Assembly: GCA_028280065.1 (NCBI GenBank)
Contig: JANQMN010000107.1
Location: forward strand, 55,820-119,819
From: Hahella sp.
GTDB taxonomy: Bacteria > Pseudomonadota > Gammaproteobacteria > Pseudomonadales > Oleiphilaceae
Length of the DNA: 64,000 nucleotides
Direction of reading: 5' to 3'
Numbering within the stretch: the stretch's first letter is position 1; every line of letters starts with the position of its first letter. This document shows positions 43,344 to 52,558 of the stretch, piece by piece. Below the pieces are notes generated by a model. It searched no databases. It was not told the origin of the DNA and saw only the letters and a program-made list of their open reading frames with translations. The translations under genes and the position numbers were made by a program.

Positions 43344-44161
43344 GTAGAGCCGTAGTTTTTCTTCACGGATTCCTTGGCACAGAAGCGGATTGGGACGAAA
43401 TTCGGGATAACCGTATCTTGCAGACTTACGGTCATCTGATAGCACCTACCTTACCGGGGCACGGCCATTTGAGCGGAGCGGTTCCCGAAGGGGGGCTGGC
43501 CGGCATGGCAAACTGGCTGGCGGCGCAAGTAAACGATTTGGATGTTGCCAGCATTATTTTGGTTGGTTATTCGTTAGGCGGAAGAATTTTGCTGACGCTG
43601 GCAGACCAGATCGGCAAGCGTCAAAGCCAGTTAGAGCAGCCTGACAAGGTGTGTGGAATTGTCATTGAGTCTTCGCATCCGGGATTGCCGGAGGCTGCGC
43701 GCGAGTCCCGCTGGAATCGAGACCGGCAATGGGCGCAGCGGTTCCGGGAAGAATCGCTTGAGCAGGTGTTGCAACTTTGGTATCAACAGCCGGTATTCCA
43801 GGATTTATCCGCAGGAAAACGTTCTTTGTTGGTAAAAAAACGCAGACGCCATGACGGGAATAAATTGGCGGATGTGTTGCTTGGTTGCAGTCTGGCAAAG
43901 CAGCCTGACTATCATGGCGTTGTTTTTAACTCTCCGATACCTATCCAATACTGGTATGGAATGAAAGATAAGGCGTACGCGGCCATTGCCGGTCATTTAC
44001 AACACGGGTTTCGAGACCGTGTTGCTGCTGTGCGGAGTAGCGTTGAAGGTGGAAATTTGGAATTCCATGGCTTTGAACGTTGTGGGCATAATTGCCATCT
44101 GGCGGATCCCGCCGAATACACCCGGCAGTTGCGGGAGGTTTTAAGCCAACTGGCCTTTTAA
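43340..44161 (+). CDS. menH: SHCHC synthase (alpha/beta hydrolase, menaquinone pathway)
   Basis: A 273-residue alpha/beta-hydrolase-fold lyase removing pyruvate from SEPHCHC. Start TTG 43340 ([18 protein letters not shown] begins at residue 5), overlapping the menD stop (TTGA). The nucleophile elbow is [13 protein letters not shown], and the C-terminal His is in [14 protein letters not shown], close to the E. coli spelling. [18 protein letters not shown] is the family's cap region with Arg residues that bind carboxylates. In the operon between menD and menB. Confidence 0.9.
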   Translation: MSRAVVFLHGFLGTEADWDEIRDNRILQTYGHLIAPTLPGHGHLSGAVPEGGLAGMANWLAAQVNDLDVASIILVGYSLGGRILLTLADQIGKRQSQLEQPDKVCGIVIESSHPGLPEAARESRWNRDRQWAQRFREESLEQVLQLWYQQPVFQDLSAGKRSLLVKKRRRHDGNKLADVLLGCSLAKQPDYHGVVFNSPIPIQYWYGMKDKAYAAIAGHLQHGFRDRVAAVRSSVEGGNLEFHGFERCGHNCHLADPAEYTRQLREVLSQLAF

Positions 44162-44229
44162 TGGTGATTCCACGCACGTGGAACATTGTTTTACAAGTTT
44201 ATTGGAAATACAGAACTAAGGAGAACAGT

Positions 44230-45081
44230 TTGTCCGATTCGAGTTCAATTCAAAAAACCGGCGCCGAATGGCAGGTTGCCAATCCCGATTTTCAAGACAT
44301 TCTTTACCATAAGGCAGAAGGGATCGCGAAGATCACCATAAACAGACCAGAGGTACGTAACGCCTTTCGGCCGAATACGGTGATGGAGATGCAACAGGCG
44401 TTGCTGGACGCCCGCATGGATTCGAATGTTGGCGTGATCATCCTGACCGGAGCAGGTGACTTGGCCTTCTGTTCAGGCGGTGATCAGCGGGTGCGGGGGG
44501 ATTATGGCGGCTATCAGGATGAAGATGGCGTGCACCATTTAAATGTCTTGGACTTTCAACGCCAGATTCGTACTTGTCCGAAACCTGTGATAGCCATGGT
44601 GGCAGGATATTCAATCGGTGGCGGCCATGTGCTGCATCTGGTATGTGATATAACTATCGCGGCCGAAAACGCCAGGTTTGGCCAGACGGGACCTAAAGTG
44701 GGATCTTTTGACGGCGGATATGGCTCCAGCTACATGGCAAGAATTGTGGGGCAGAAAAAAGCCCGGGAAATCTGGTTTTTATGTCGCCAGTACGATGCCC
44801 TGCAGGCATTGGATATGGGCTTGGTCAATACCGTGGTGCCGTTGGCCGAATTAGAGGTGGAAACGGTGCAATGGTGTAAGGAAATTCTGCGTAATTCGCC
44901 AATGGCGATTCGTTGTTTGAAAGCGTCGCTAAATGCCGATTGCGACGGCCAGCAAGGGCTCCAGGAACTGGCCGGGAACGCTACCATGATGTTTTACATG
45001 ACCGAAGAAGGGCAGGAGGGGCGAAACGCCTATCTCGAAAAACGGCCACCGGATTTTGGTAAGTTTACTCGAAATCCGTAA
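44230..45081 (+). CDS. menB: 1,4-dihydroxy-2-naphthoyl-CoA synthase
   Basis: A 283-residue crotonase-fold enzyme closing the second ring of naphthoate. The start is TTG 44230, with AAGGAG 6 nt upstream, giving the usual MenB length; a long upstream in-frame extension inside menH is not coding for this protein. Diagnostic motifs: [60 protein letters not shown] and [20 protein letters not shown], followed by [20 protein letters not shown]. This spelling is very close to enterobacterial MenB (bicarbonate-dependent type). Confidence 0.95.
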   Translation: MSDSSSIQKTGAEWQVANPDFQDILYHKAEGIAKITINRPEVRNAFRPNTVMEMQQALLDARMDSNVGVIILTGAGDLAFCSGGDQRVRGDYGGYQDEDGVHHLNVLDFQRQIRTCPKPVIAMVAGYSIGGGHVLHLVCDITIAAENARFGQTGPKVGSFDGGYGSSYMARIVGQKKAREIWFLCRQYDALQALDMGLVNTVVPLAELEVETVQWCKEILRNSPMAIRCLKASLNADCDGQQGLQELAGNATMMFYMTEEGQEGRNAYLEKRPPDFGKFTRNP

Positions 45082-45101
45082 CGGAAAATCGGATATAGAT
45101 T

Positions 45102-46100
45102 TTGCAAGTAGCCTGGTATCAGTCTGAGATTCCGTTAGTAAAGCCGCTCCGGATTATGACGGACGGACGGGTGCTTACACTCACCAGTCGCCAGGTTGCC
45201 TATTTGTGGGTTGGCTATGATGACGGGACTCAAGGCATCGGTGAAGTTGCGCCTTTGCCTGGTTTCAGTAAAGAAAATCTACCCGAGGTATCCCGTCTGG
45301 CCCGCGATCATGCCGGCAACATTATCCAGGGAAAAGTGACTGATAACCTCCCGGCAAGTTTGCAGTTTGGCGTGTGTATGGCGAAGACCTGTCGCGGGTC
45401 TAGTCCGTTTGAAGCTCTTGTTACGGATGCAGGACAAGTTATCTCATCCGCTGTACTATGTTCGCTGGATCAGATTCCAACGCTTGTCGCCGACAAGCGC
45501 CAGCCTAAGAAGGGCGTGATGAAGTTTAAAGTCGCCAGGCATGAGGCTAAAGACCCTGTTGGGCTGCTCCAGGAAGCAAAGTTGATTAAGGACTTTTCCA
45601 GCCTCTTTCCTGACATTCGCTTGCGGCTGGATGCGAATCGTGGCTGGACGGTGGATCAGGCTCAGCGGTTCTTAGACCAACTGGGAGAGGCCAATCTCGA
45701 GTTTATTGAAGAGCCTTGTCGCACAGAAGAAGAAAATCTGACATTGCGAAAAGCAGGCTGGCCGATTGCGATTGATGAAACTCTCCAAGTCAATCAACTT
45801 TCCTTGGAGCAGACTATGCGCCCCTACGCGGCCGGGAAATGGCATTCCCTGGTCATCAAGCCGACCTTGATCGGCAGTGTCGGAAGATGCCGGCAACTGG
45901 TAGCCGCAGCACAAAGCGCCGGCTCCAACATCGTTGTCAGCGGCAGTTACGAATCGCCGTTGGCGCTTGGTTTTCTAAAGCGTCTGGCGCAGGAATGGAG
46001 TCCGGGCTCAGTACACGGACTCGATACCGAATCGGCTTTGGCGATTCAGGCTGCCGATTTCACTAAGCGGCATCTAGGTGAACTGATTTGGCAACGCTAG
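45102..46100 (+). CDS. menC: o-succinylbenzoate synthase
   Basis: A 332-residue enolase-superfamily enzyme that dehydrates SHCHC to o-succinylbenzoate. The start is TTG 45102 (MQVAWYQSEIPLVKPLRIMT). Catalytic and metal residues: KFKVAR (K-x-K base), LRLDANRGW (Asp), LEFIEEPC (Glu), AIDETLQV (Asp/Glu) and SLVIKPTLIGSVG (second Lys). It lies 20 nt after menB and overlaps menE by 13 nt. Its sequence is more diverged from E. coli MenC than MenB is. Confidence 0.9.
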   Translation: MQVAWYQSEIPLVKPLRIMTDGRVLTLTSRQVAYLWVGYDDGTQGIGEVAPLPGFSKENLPEVSRLARDHAGNIIQGKVTDNLPASLQFGVCMAKTCRGSSPFEALVTDAGQVISSAVLCSLDQIPTLVADKRQPKKGVMKFKVARHEAKDPVGLLQEAKLIKDFSSLFPDIRLRLDANRGWTVDQAQRFLDQLGEANLEFIEEPCRTEEENLTLRKAGWPIAIDETLQVNQLSLEQTMRPYAAGKWHSLVIKPTLIGSVGRCRQLVAAAQSAGSNIVVSGSYESPLALGFLKRLAQEWSPGSVHGLDTESALAIQAADFTKRHLGELIWQR

Positions 46101-47569
46101 TCTGTCCCCTGGCAGAGGCAGCCTGTCGCTGGTCAAATCGGCCTGCGGTCATTTCAGGAAAATGCAATTACAGCTACCAAGCTTGGCACCGGCGTATTGA
46201 TACTCTTGCTACAAAGATGTCAAACGCGGGAGTGCGTCACGGCCAAGTCATCGCAACCATCGCGGGCGATCCTCTTCGCCAATGCGAACTATTTATCGCT
46301 TGTTGGAGAATCGGCGCAATATGGGCGCCATTCAACCCCCGGTGGCGACACCATCAATTAGTAACACAGCTTAATACGCTTCGGCCTGACTGGTTATACA
46401 CGGATATACCGGGAAGTTTTGGGGCAGGCCTTCCTGAGGCAGGATCCCCTGCGTCAGGACCCCCTGCAGGTTCTCTATTGGCTGGTATTCCCGAATTGCG
46501 CTTGGACGGATCGGATGAGCCTCATGAATCCGGTGAGTTCAGCAGCCGGAACTATGACTTGCTTGAGAATGCAATCGTCGATCTTTTACAGACCAGCGGT
46601 ACATCCGGCGATCCTAAATTTGTCGCCCATAATCTGGGCAATCATCTTGCCAGTGCCCGCGCTTCCAAAGAGCTTATCCCCCTTGAGCCAGGCAGTCGGT
46701 GGTTGCTTTGCCTGCCCATGTACCATGTTGCGGGCGTCGCTATTTTGATTCGCTGCATAGAAAGCGGTGCTGCGGTGGTTCTTGAGGACTCGAATAAAGA
46801 CTTGTTTGCGACATTGAGGGCTCGGTCAGTAACGCATTTATCCTTAGTCAATCCGCAACTTGCGGAGCTATTGGATCAAGATGTAAAACAGCCTGCTGAA
46901 TCTTTGCGTTACCTGTTGTTAGGCGGTAGTAGAATTGATAGCGATCTATTGAAGCGGGCAGTTGCAGCCGGTTATAACTGTTTTTCAAGCTATGGCATGA
47001 CTGAGGCGAGTTCCCAGGTGTATACGGAACAAGCCTTTTCTGACGGTAGCAGGGAAGGACATTTCCTCGCATGGGTTAATACCAAACTGGAAAATTCCGG
47101 CGAACTTAAGCTACGTGGTAGCGCGTTGGCATCGGGCTATTGGCAGGACGGAAGGGTTAGTTCATTTCGCGATGCCAAAGGCTGGTTTGCCACCGGTGAC
47201 TTAGCGAAGATTGAAAATGGACGTTTGCTTATCAAAGGTCGAGTCGATAACCGTTTTGTCTGTGGCGGAGAAAATCTGCAGGCAGAATACATCGAACAAC
47301 AGATCGGCCGGCATCCGCTGATCAAACAAGTTCTAGTAGTGCCGGTGCCAGACGCCAAATGGGGACAAGTTCCCGTGGCTTTTATCGATTGGCAGGACCA
47401 GCCTGAACCTGGGCAATGGCACAATTGGTTGAGCAAGTATCTCAACCGGCTGCAGATGCCGAGAAAGTATCTACCCTGGTCCGAGGTCGTATTTAGCGGA
47501 TTGAAATTTAATCGCCGGGCAAGCGCAAAGGTTGCCGCTGATAGATATCTCGCCGATAGGCAGTTGTGA
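46088..47569 (+). CDS. menE: o-succinylbenzoate--CoA ligase
   Basis: A 493-residue AMP-forming ligase that activates o-succinylbenzoate. Start TTG 46088 lies inside menC; no other start leaves an intact N-terminus. Motifs: LLQTSGTSGDPKFVAHNLGN (A3), FSSYGMTEASSQV (A5), WFATGDLAKIENGRLLIKGR (A7-A8) and FNRRASAKVAADRYL near the C-terminus with the catalytic Lys. A Gly/Pro/Ala-rich pentapeptide insertion at about residues 113-137 comes from a 15-bp tandem repeat. MenI, MenA and the final methyltransferase are not in the window. Confidence 0.92.
   Translation: MATLVCPLAEAACRWSNRPAVISGKCNYSYQAWHRRIDTLATKMSNAGVRHGQVIATIAGDPLRQCELFIACWRIGAIWAPFNPRWRHHQLVTQLNTLRPDWLYTDIPGSFGAGLPEAGSPASGPPAGSLLAGIPELRLDGSDEPHESGEFSSRNYDLLENAIVDLLQTSGTSGDPKFVAHNLGNHLASARASKELIPLEPGSRWLLCLPMYHVAGVAILIRCIESGAAVVLEDSNKDLFATLRARSVTHLSLVNPQLAELLDQDVKQPAESLRYLLLGGSRIDSDLLKRAVAAGYNCFSSYGMTEASSQVYTEQAFSDGSREGHFLAWVNTKLENSGELKLRGSALASGYWQDGRVSSFRDAKGWFATGDLAKIENGRLLIKGRVDNRFVCGGENLQAEYIEQQIGRHPLIKQVLVVPVPDAKWGQVPVAFIDWQDQPEPGQWHNWLSKYLNRLQMPRKYLPWSEVVFSGLKFNRRASAKVAADRYLADRQL
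46424..46468 (+). repeat. three 15-bp tandem repeats inside menE
   Basis: GCAGGCCTTCCTGAG, GCAGGATCCCCTGCG and TCAGGACCCCCTGCA follow each other with no gap. They are in frame and encode AGLPE, AGSPA, SGPPA, with two decayed units after them. Length can change by whole pentapeptides without a frameshift. Confidence 0.7.
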
Positions 47570-47592
47570 ATCTATAAAATCACTTTGTTTCT

Positions 47593-48555
47593 TCAGTTAA
47601 TATTCTTAACATCGATCAAGCGTTGCTTGTCGGCGTTAGTAACGGAGACCGATACCACTTCGTGATTGGCCTCTTCATCGTAGCGATGGTAGTGGCGGTA
47701 GTTTCGCGAAACGACCAGTGCCGGTAAGACAGTGTTCGCTTCCACAGACGCTTCCCGGTGTTCCGTCAAAGGATTGCATAAATAGGCGTTGCACACATCC
47801 GAGCGAAGATCCGTCGGTAAGTTACAGCCATTTGCGGCATGAAAAACGCAGCTCCCTTCGACATGCTTTTCGGGTAGACGATTTAAGTAAAGCGCTAGCG
47901 CCGATTCCTCGGTTAAATCGGGATGTCGGTTTATTTGCTGCCGCAATGCCGGAACCTCCAGGAACGCTTCATTGCCACCGGCAATGCAGCACCCGCCCCG
48001 GCACTGGCTGCAGATCTTTCCGGTAAAGTTTTCTAAATCTGCAACTTTTTGATTTTGTTTGTTATTTATCGTTAATTTGCTACGATTCTTAGCGTAGTCT
48101 TTGCTATTGATAGTCTTTCCGGAGAAGGCCGTCGCCAGGGTTTCCTTAAGATAGTTCTCAAAGGCCTCCTTCCGCTTCTTCGGAAGTGGTACCAGCGTTG
48201 AATTGGCGCTGGCAATGCTTATCAACCGGGAGGATTGTGCATCCTGGTCAGGTAGCTCGTTTTTTAGTTGATTAACAAGTTCCTGATCGTCTTTGCGGAT
48301 CGAGAGGTCTATCGACTTGCGACGCTCCTCGTCTGCCGCCGCACGCTGATTCATATCCCTAATCTGTTGCGACTGTATCCTGAATATGTTTTCGAACAGA
48401 ATCGGAGGGAGCGTTTTTTTCTGTTTCATCAAATGAACACAGGCGGGATTCAAGCAAACCTTTTCATCGGGGAGGCCGGGATTGCCTAACATGGGTTTCT
48501 GACAAACGTCGCAAAGGTTATCGGCAGGCGGAGCAGGGGGGGCGGTCGGAAACAT
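47593..48555 (-). CDS. YkgJ-type cysteine-cluster protein with an N-terminal zinc-ribbon-like motif
   Basis: A 320-residue soluble protein from ATG 48555; TTG 48591 is an alternative. The N-terminus has a C-x2-C...C-x4-C pattern (LCDVCQKPM through VCLNPACVHL), like a zinc ribbon. A helical, charged middle follows. The C-terminal half carries the YkgJ/UPF0153 signature C-x2-C-x3-CC (ICSQCRGGCCIAGG), then GSCVFHAANGC and SDVCNAYLC. YkgJ-type clusters are thought to bind Zn or Fe-S; the role is unknown. It is convergent with the men operon. Confidence 0.8.
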   Translation of the reverse strand: MFPTAPPAPPADNLCDVCQKPMLGNPGLPDEKVCLNPACVHLMKQKKTLPPILFENIFRIQSQQIRDMNQRAAADEERRKSIDLSIRKDDQELVNQLKNELPDQDAQSSRLISIASANSTLVPLPKKRKEAFENYLKETLATAFSGKTINSKDYAKNRSKLTINNKQNQKVADLENFTGKICSQCRGGCCIAGGNEAFLEVPALRQQINRHPDLTEESALALYLNRLPEKHVEGSCVFHAANGCNLPTDLRSDVCNAYLCNPLTEHREASVEANTVLPALVVSRNYRHYHRYDEEANHEVVSVSVTNADKQRLIDVKNIN

Positions 48556-48582
48556 ATTACGGCACAAACTTAGCGGTTGACG

Positions 48583-48738
48583 ATGTCGCAAATTATAGCG
48601 CTAATTATCAGCAGGACAGAACAGATAGAGCATTTCTTTATGTGCCCTAAAGACCTTAAAAAAGAGATTCTATCGGGTGAGTTTGCACAGGCCCTGCAAA
48701 TAGCGTCCGTATTGCTTTGCTTGGAAGAAATGGAATAG
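48583..48738 (+). CDS. possible 51-residue small protein
   Basis: The frame from ATG 48583 reads MSQIIALIISRTEQIEHFFM, then CPKDLKKEILSGEFAQALQI, and ends SVLLCLEEME at TAG 48738. It looks amphipathic and helical rather than membrane-bound. It starts in the promoter region of the divergent YkgJ-like gene. No ribosome-binding site is evident at 48583; an internal ATG at 48640 would give 32 residues. Recorded as a candidate only. Confidence 0.25.
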   Translation: MSQIIALIISRTEQIEHFFMCPKDLKKEILSGEFAQALQIASVLLCLEEME

Positions 48739-48819
48739 CGCAATAACTAATGGCATTACATGTCTTAGGCGATGTCATAGAAACGGTGGCATCAGGCTAA
48801 AAACGACTGCGTCCGGACA

Positions 48820-49110
48820 TCAGCAATTAACAGTTCGGTTTTCAAAAGATTCCCCTAGAGTTACTATCGAGAAACTCCTGCGCGTAAGCAACGCGACATA
48901 GTACTCGTTCTCATGCTGGAAGGTATAAGGACAATGCTCTGAAATACCATGCGCCGCTGTAAGAATCATTTCATGTAAACTCAACGGGAGATTTTTTTGG
49001 GTTTTTGACATCTGGACAATGGCTTTTGATGAAATCTTTGCCTGAACAATCTCGCTCCCCAAAAGCCGCCGGGTAACCAGAGTGATGTTGTAACCATCCG
49101 CAGGGTGCAT
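48820..49110 (-). CDS. hypothetical 96-residue protein
   Basis: Unrecognised frame beginning MHPADGYNITLVTRRLLGSE. The middle (SKTQKNLPLSLHEMILTAAH) and the C-terminus (YYVALLTRRSFSIVTLGESF) look like ordinary globular sequence, but no ribosome-binding site precedes ATG 49110. It lies between the YkgJ-like and racemase genes on the same strand. Coding status uncertain. Confidence 0.35.
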   Translation of the reverse strand: MHPADGYNITLVTRRLLGSEIVQAKISSKAIVQMSKTQKNLPLSLHEMILTAAHGISEHCPYTFQHENEYYVALLTRRSFSIVTLGESFENRTVNC

Positions 49111-49254
49111 CTCATGTGTCCGATTATGTAAATACTGCCTTTCATCTTAAAGGTGAATAGTGCAAAGAATTTGCAAATAAGCAGCAGATTTTTATGAATA
49201 GGACAAAAATGGAAAGTATTTGTTAACGGAATCAGCGGGAAGCAGTTCAACTAA

Positions 49255-49953
49255 TCAGCTTAGAGCATACTCCACGGCGGCATCCGCATGGATAGCTGTG
49301 GTATCGAAAAGTCTCACTGATGTATGGGATTGTTGCAGCAAAAGGGCGATTTCCGTGCAGCCTAAAATAACTGCCTGACATCCTTGGTTTTTGAGATCTT
49401 CTGTGATTTCGACAAACTTGGACCGGGATGCGGGATTGATCTGTCCCAGGCACAGTTCGTCGTAAATAGTCTCGTGGATAAAATTTCGGTCTTTGTCAGG
49501 GGGGATTTCCACGGCGATGGAATATCGATCCTGTAAACGTTGCCGGTAAAAGTTCTGTTCCATGGTGAATTTAGTGCCTAACAAACCGACTTTCGTCAGA
49601 TTGTTTTTTTGCAACTCTAATCCTGTCGCGTCGGCTATGTGCAGGAGGGGAATGTTGATGTTCTCGGCGATTTCGTCCGCAACCTTGTGCATGGTGTTGG
49701 TACAGATCAGTAGTAAATCCGCACCGCCGGATTCTATTTGCCGAGCGGCTTGGGAAAGAATGGCCGCGGTAGCCGGCCAATCTCCTTGGTGCTGTAATAT
49801 TTCGATTTCAGCGAAATCGACACTGAACAAGCAAATCTTCGCCGAATGCAAACCGCCTAGCCGTTGTTTAACACCCTGATTGATTGCGCTGTAATAACTG
49901 AGCGTCGACTCCCAACTCATGCCGCCGAGCAGGCCGATAGTCTTCATCGTCAT
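49255..49953 (-). CDS. aspartate/glutamate racemase family protein
   Basis: A 232-residue cofactor-independent racemase. The start is ATG 49953 (MTMKTIGLLGGMSWESTLSY) or 49947. The two catalytic cysteines are in LLICTNTMHKVA and VILGCTEIALL, each with the family's following Thr. GTKFTMEQNFYRQRLQDR and FDTTAIHADAAVEYAL complete the fold (YgeA/RacX-like). It interconverts the enantiomers of an amino acid, usually aspartate or a broad set. Its 5' end lies 8 nt from the end of the PhoH-like gene, so both may be co-transcribed. Confidence 0.92.
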   Translation of the reverse strand: MTMKTIGLLGGMSWESTLSYYSAINQGVKQRLGGLHSAKICLFSVDFAEIEILQHQGDWPATAAILSQAARQIESGGADLLLICTNTMHKVADEIAENINIPLLHIADATGLELQKNNLTKVGLLGTKFTMEQNFYRQRLQDRYSIAVEIPPDKDRNFIHETIYDELCLGQINPASRSKFVEITEDLKNQGCQAVILGCTEIALLLQQSHTSVRLFDTTAIHADAAVEYALS

Positions 49954-49960
49954 TTTCAGC

Positions 49961-51343
49961 CTAGAGATTGGATTCTGCAAATTCGGCCAAAATGGACCTT
50001 GGGACACCCTGTAAGTGGATATGCCCTCCATATTCGAATCCCCGGAACCTTTCCGTCAGGTAGGTGAGACCGGAGCTGGGTGCGTTCAAATAAGCCGTAT
50101 CGATTTGCGCCAGGTTGCCCAGGCAGATGACCTTACTGCCGTTGCCGGCACGGGTAATGATTGTTTTTACCTGATGCGGCGTCAGGTTTTGGCATTCGTC
50201 AATAATGATCAAGCTATATTGAAAGCTGCGACCGCGAATGTAATTCAAGGATTTAAACTGGATGGGGACCTTTTGCAGAATATACTCGACGCTGGCGGTC
50301 ATGTTTTCATCGTCGCTGTGCAGGGCTTCCAGGTTATCGGTGATAGCGCCAAGCCAGGGTTCCATTTTCTCCGCTTCGGTTCCCGGAAGGAAACCGATAT
50401 CTTCATCCAGCCCCTGAGTGCTGCGGGTGACAATGATTCGTTTATAACGTTTGCTGGCAACGGTCATTTCAATGGCGGCGGCAAGAGCCAGAATAGTTTT
50501 GCCTGATCCAGCCGCGCCGGATAAGTTGACCAGATGGACATCGGGGTCTAGCAGCAAGTGCAGCGCAATTGCCTGATAGATATCCCGGGGAACCAAGCCC
50601 CAAGCCTCTTGTTGCAGGAGTTTATCCTTGGATAAATCCAGCAGGTGAATCTGTTCGTCGTTGCCTTCAGTGATGCGGCCGACAAAACCCTGGTTATCGA
50701 CAATAAATTCGTTGACCTGCATTTCCCGCAGGCCATTGTTACGTGGAATAATGTGTTCCGTTCGGGATTCTTTCTGTACTGTTTCAACCTTGCTGATACT
50801 GTCCCAAAAACTGCCGTTGTATTCGATATAACCCTGGGGTAACAGGTCGATATCGTCAATCAGTTGGTCGGTATGATAGTCTTCCGCATCGACACCACAA
50901 GCCCTTGCTTTCAAGCGCATATTGATATCTTTACTGACCAGTATGGTAGGCCTGGTTTTGCGCCTTGCCTTAAGTTGCACTAAGGCGTTGATAATTTTGT
51001 TATCGTTGAGGTTTTCCGGTAATTGGGCATTGGTCGCTTCATCAAGATTCATCAGGATGGATATGCATCCCAGTGGCTTTGCCTTTTCATAGCGGACGAT
51101 GGGAACCCCTTTTTCGATTTGCTTGGGATTTGCATCACCCAACAATTTATCAATCAACCTAATGGCCTGGCGGCAGTCTGCTGCAATCGTCGACTTACCG
51201 GTTTTCAAGTGATCGAGTTCTTCCAGAACGGTTAGGGGAATGACCACTTGATGTTCTTCAAAATTTAATATGGCATTGGGGTCGTGAATGAGTACGTTGG
51301 TATCAAGCACATATGCTTTTAACTGCGAGCGGGTGCGCGCCAT
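49961..51343 (-). CDS. PIN-PhoH ATPase (YlaK/PhoH2-like)
   Basis: A 460-residue protein with an N-terminal PIN ribonuclease domain (KAYVLDTNVLIHDPNAI with Asp14, VVIPLTVLEELDHLK, then IAADCRQAIRLID) and a C-terminal PhoH ATPase domain (P-loop GAAGSGKTILALAAA, LIIIDECQNLTPHQVK, then RAGNGSKVICLGNLAQID). PhoH2-type proteins act as RNA helicase/ribonucleases in toxin-antitoxin-like or housekeeping settings. Here no small antitoxin-like gene precedes it; the 400 nt upstream are empty. Intact active-site residues. Confidence 0.92.
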   Translation of the reverse strand: MARTRSQLKAYVLDTNVLIHDPNAILNFEEHQVVIPLTVLEELDHLKTGKSTIAADCRQAIRLIDKLLGDANPKQIEKGVPIVRYEKAKPLGCISILMNLDEATNAQLPENLNDNKIINALVQLKARRKTRPTILVSKDINMRLKARACGVDAEDYHTDQLIDDIDLLPQGYIEYNGSFWDSISKVETVQKESRTEHIIPRNNGLREMQVNEFIVDNQGFVGRITEGNDEQIHLLDLSKDKLLQQEAWGLVPRDIYQAIALHLLLDPDVHLVNLSGAAGSGKTILALAAAIEMTVASKRYKRIIVTRSTQGLDEDIGFLPGTEAEKMEPWLGAITDNLEALHSDDENMTASVEYILQKVPIQFKSLNYIRGRSFQYSLIIIDECQNLTPHQVKTIITRAGNGSKVICLGNLAQIDTAYLNAPSSGLTYLTERFRGFEYGGHIHLQGVPRSILAEFAESNL

Positions 51344-51745
51344 AGAGGAATATCCTTCAAAGAACAGGAATTAGAATGATTCTGACGGGAAATATTGAGA
51401 GCCTTGCCGAATACCACTGAAGAAAACTTACTGACCACTTTGCCATTCGTTAATGTCAGGTGTTGCCTATGGCTTTGCTTGAAGCTCACCAGTTGAAGTG
51501 CTGTTCGGGACCGGGAACAACAGACTCCCGGAAAAAAAGAGTCAGAAGGTAAACAGTTTGCGAAAAACAACAACTTATTCTCTTTTATTGGTCTATCCAG
51601 TTGTTGATTGTACAAAAAGAACGCAATTGAAATCCGAAGTCTTCGACAGCGTCTTCACCAGGCCATAATAACGCACTTGACTAAAATTGGAAGCGTTTTG
51701 AAGTGGTGCCGTATTAGAAAATCGAGCATTATTTGGAAAGGAAGA
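51344..51745. other. intergenic region without a gene
   Basis: About 400 nt between the PhoH-like and TetR genes (both minus strand). No coding frame has a good start, and no tRNA or clear terminator is seen. GTTCGGGACCGGGAAC near 51507-51524 is a partial palindrome. The part next to 51343 should hold the PhoH-like promoter. Confidence 0.5.
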
Positions 51746-52435
51746 TCAGTGCTCCCCAGCACCATGCCACAGCCAAATCATCGCTTGTTTTAATGTCGAT
51801 TCAAACTCAGGCACTAGCGTTCGCAGTTGGATTTCAGGCAATGCAGAGCGAATATCCGACGGTAAGGCTTGCATTTGCCATAGCCCCAAAGTCAATGCAT
51901 TGGTTTGCATGAGCAGTTGCCGGCATTGATCGGCACTGAGGTGCGGGAGCTTGATTTGCAGTTGAGGCCCTAATGTTGACAGGGCATCGAATAACGCTTG
52001 TTTAAACTGAATAATTCGGCTGACTTCCACGTTTTGCTCCAGAACAGAAGTCGTCATCGCATTTAGCGGCAAATAGTCTGGATGAAGTTTGACGAAATCG
52101 GCAACGGTATCCGCCAGTTTCATTATCAGTGGCTTTCCTTGGTGGCCATCGCTGGTTGCAACGGCCTCAAGACGCTGCAATAAGTCTTTGTAGTACTGTT
52201 CCAAAATTGTCAGAAAGATCTCTTCCTTGGTCTTAAAATAGAGATAGACCGTGCCCTTGGCGAGACCGGCGGCACGTGAAATAGTGATGACCGACGGTAA
52301 CTGACTGGGATCTTCTAAAAACAGTTGGCGGGCCGCTTCCAGAATGCTGTTTTTCCTGGCTGCCTTGTCCTGATCATCGATAGCGCGTTGCCTGGTGGAA
52401 GAAATGGTCGCTAAGCCTATAAGATGGAATGACAA
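51746..52435 (-). CDS. TetR/AcrR-family transcriptional regulator
   Basis: A 229-residue repressor. The DNA-binding helix-turn-helix is at about residues 28-72: NSILEAARQLFLEDPSQLPS, then VITISRAAGLAKGTVYLYFK, with the standard G-x-YxYF tail and TKEEIF. The C-terminal ligand domain is not diagnostic. The 3' half contains LLMQTNALTLGLWQMQALPS. Many TetR proteins regulate a divergent neighbour; the divergent gene here, at 52559, is the CBS-domain protein. Confidence 0.92.
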   Translation of the reverse strand: MSFHLIGLATISSTRQRAIDDQDKAARKNSILEAARQLFLEDPSQLPSVITISRAAGLAKGTVYLYFKTKEEIFLTILEQYYKDLLQRLEAVATSDGHQGKPLIMKLADTVADFVKLHPDYLPLNAMTTSVLEQNVEVSRIIQFKQALFDALSTLGPQLQIKLPHLSADQCRQLLMQTNALTLGLWQMQALPSDIRSALPEIQLRTLVPEFESTLKQAMIWLWHGAGEH

Positions 52436-52558
52436 AATACCGGAGCATCATACCATTGTTTGTGAAATTGATAGAGGCCAATATGCCGAGACAATGATCG
52501 CGTTTCAATAAAGTTGAGAAGGTAGGCAAATTAATAACATTGATGGAGCGTATATAAA

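Noticed and set aside
49961..51343. PhoH2-type toxin-antitoxin (phoAT-phoH2)
   Set aside because: The small antitoxin gene that should precede it is not present in the 400 nt upstream.
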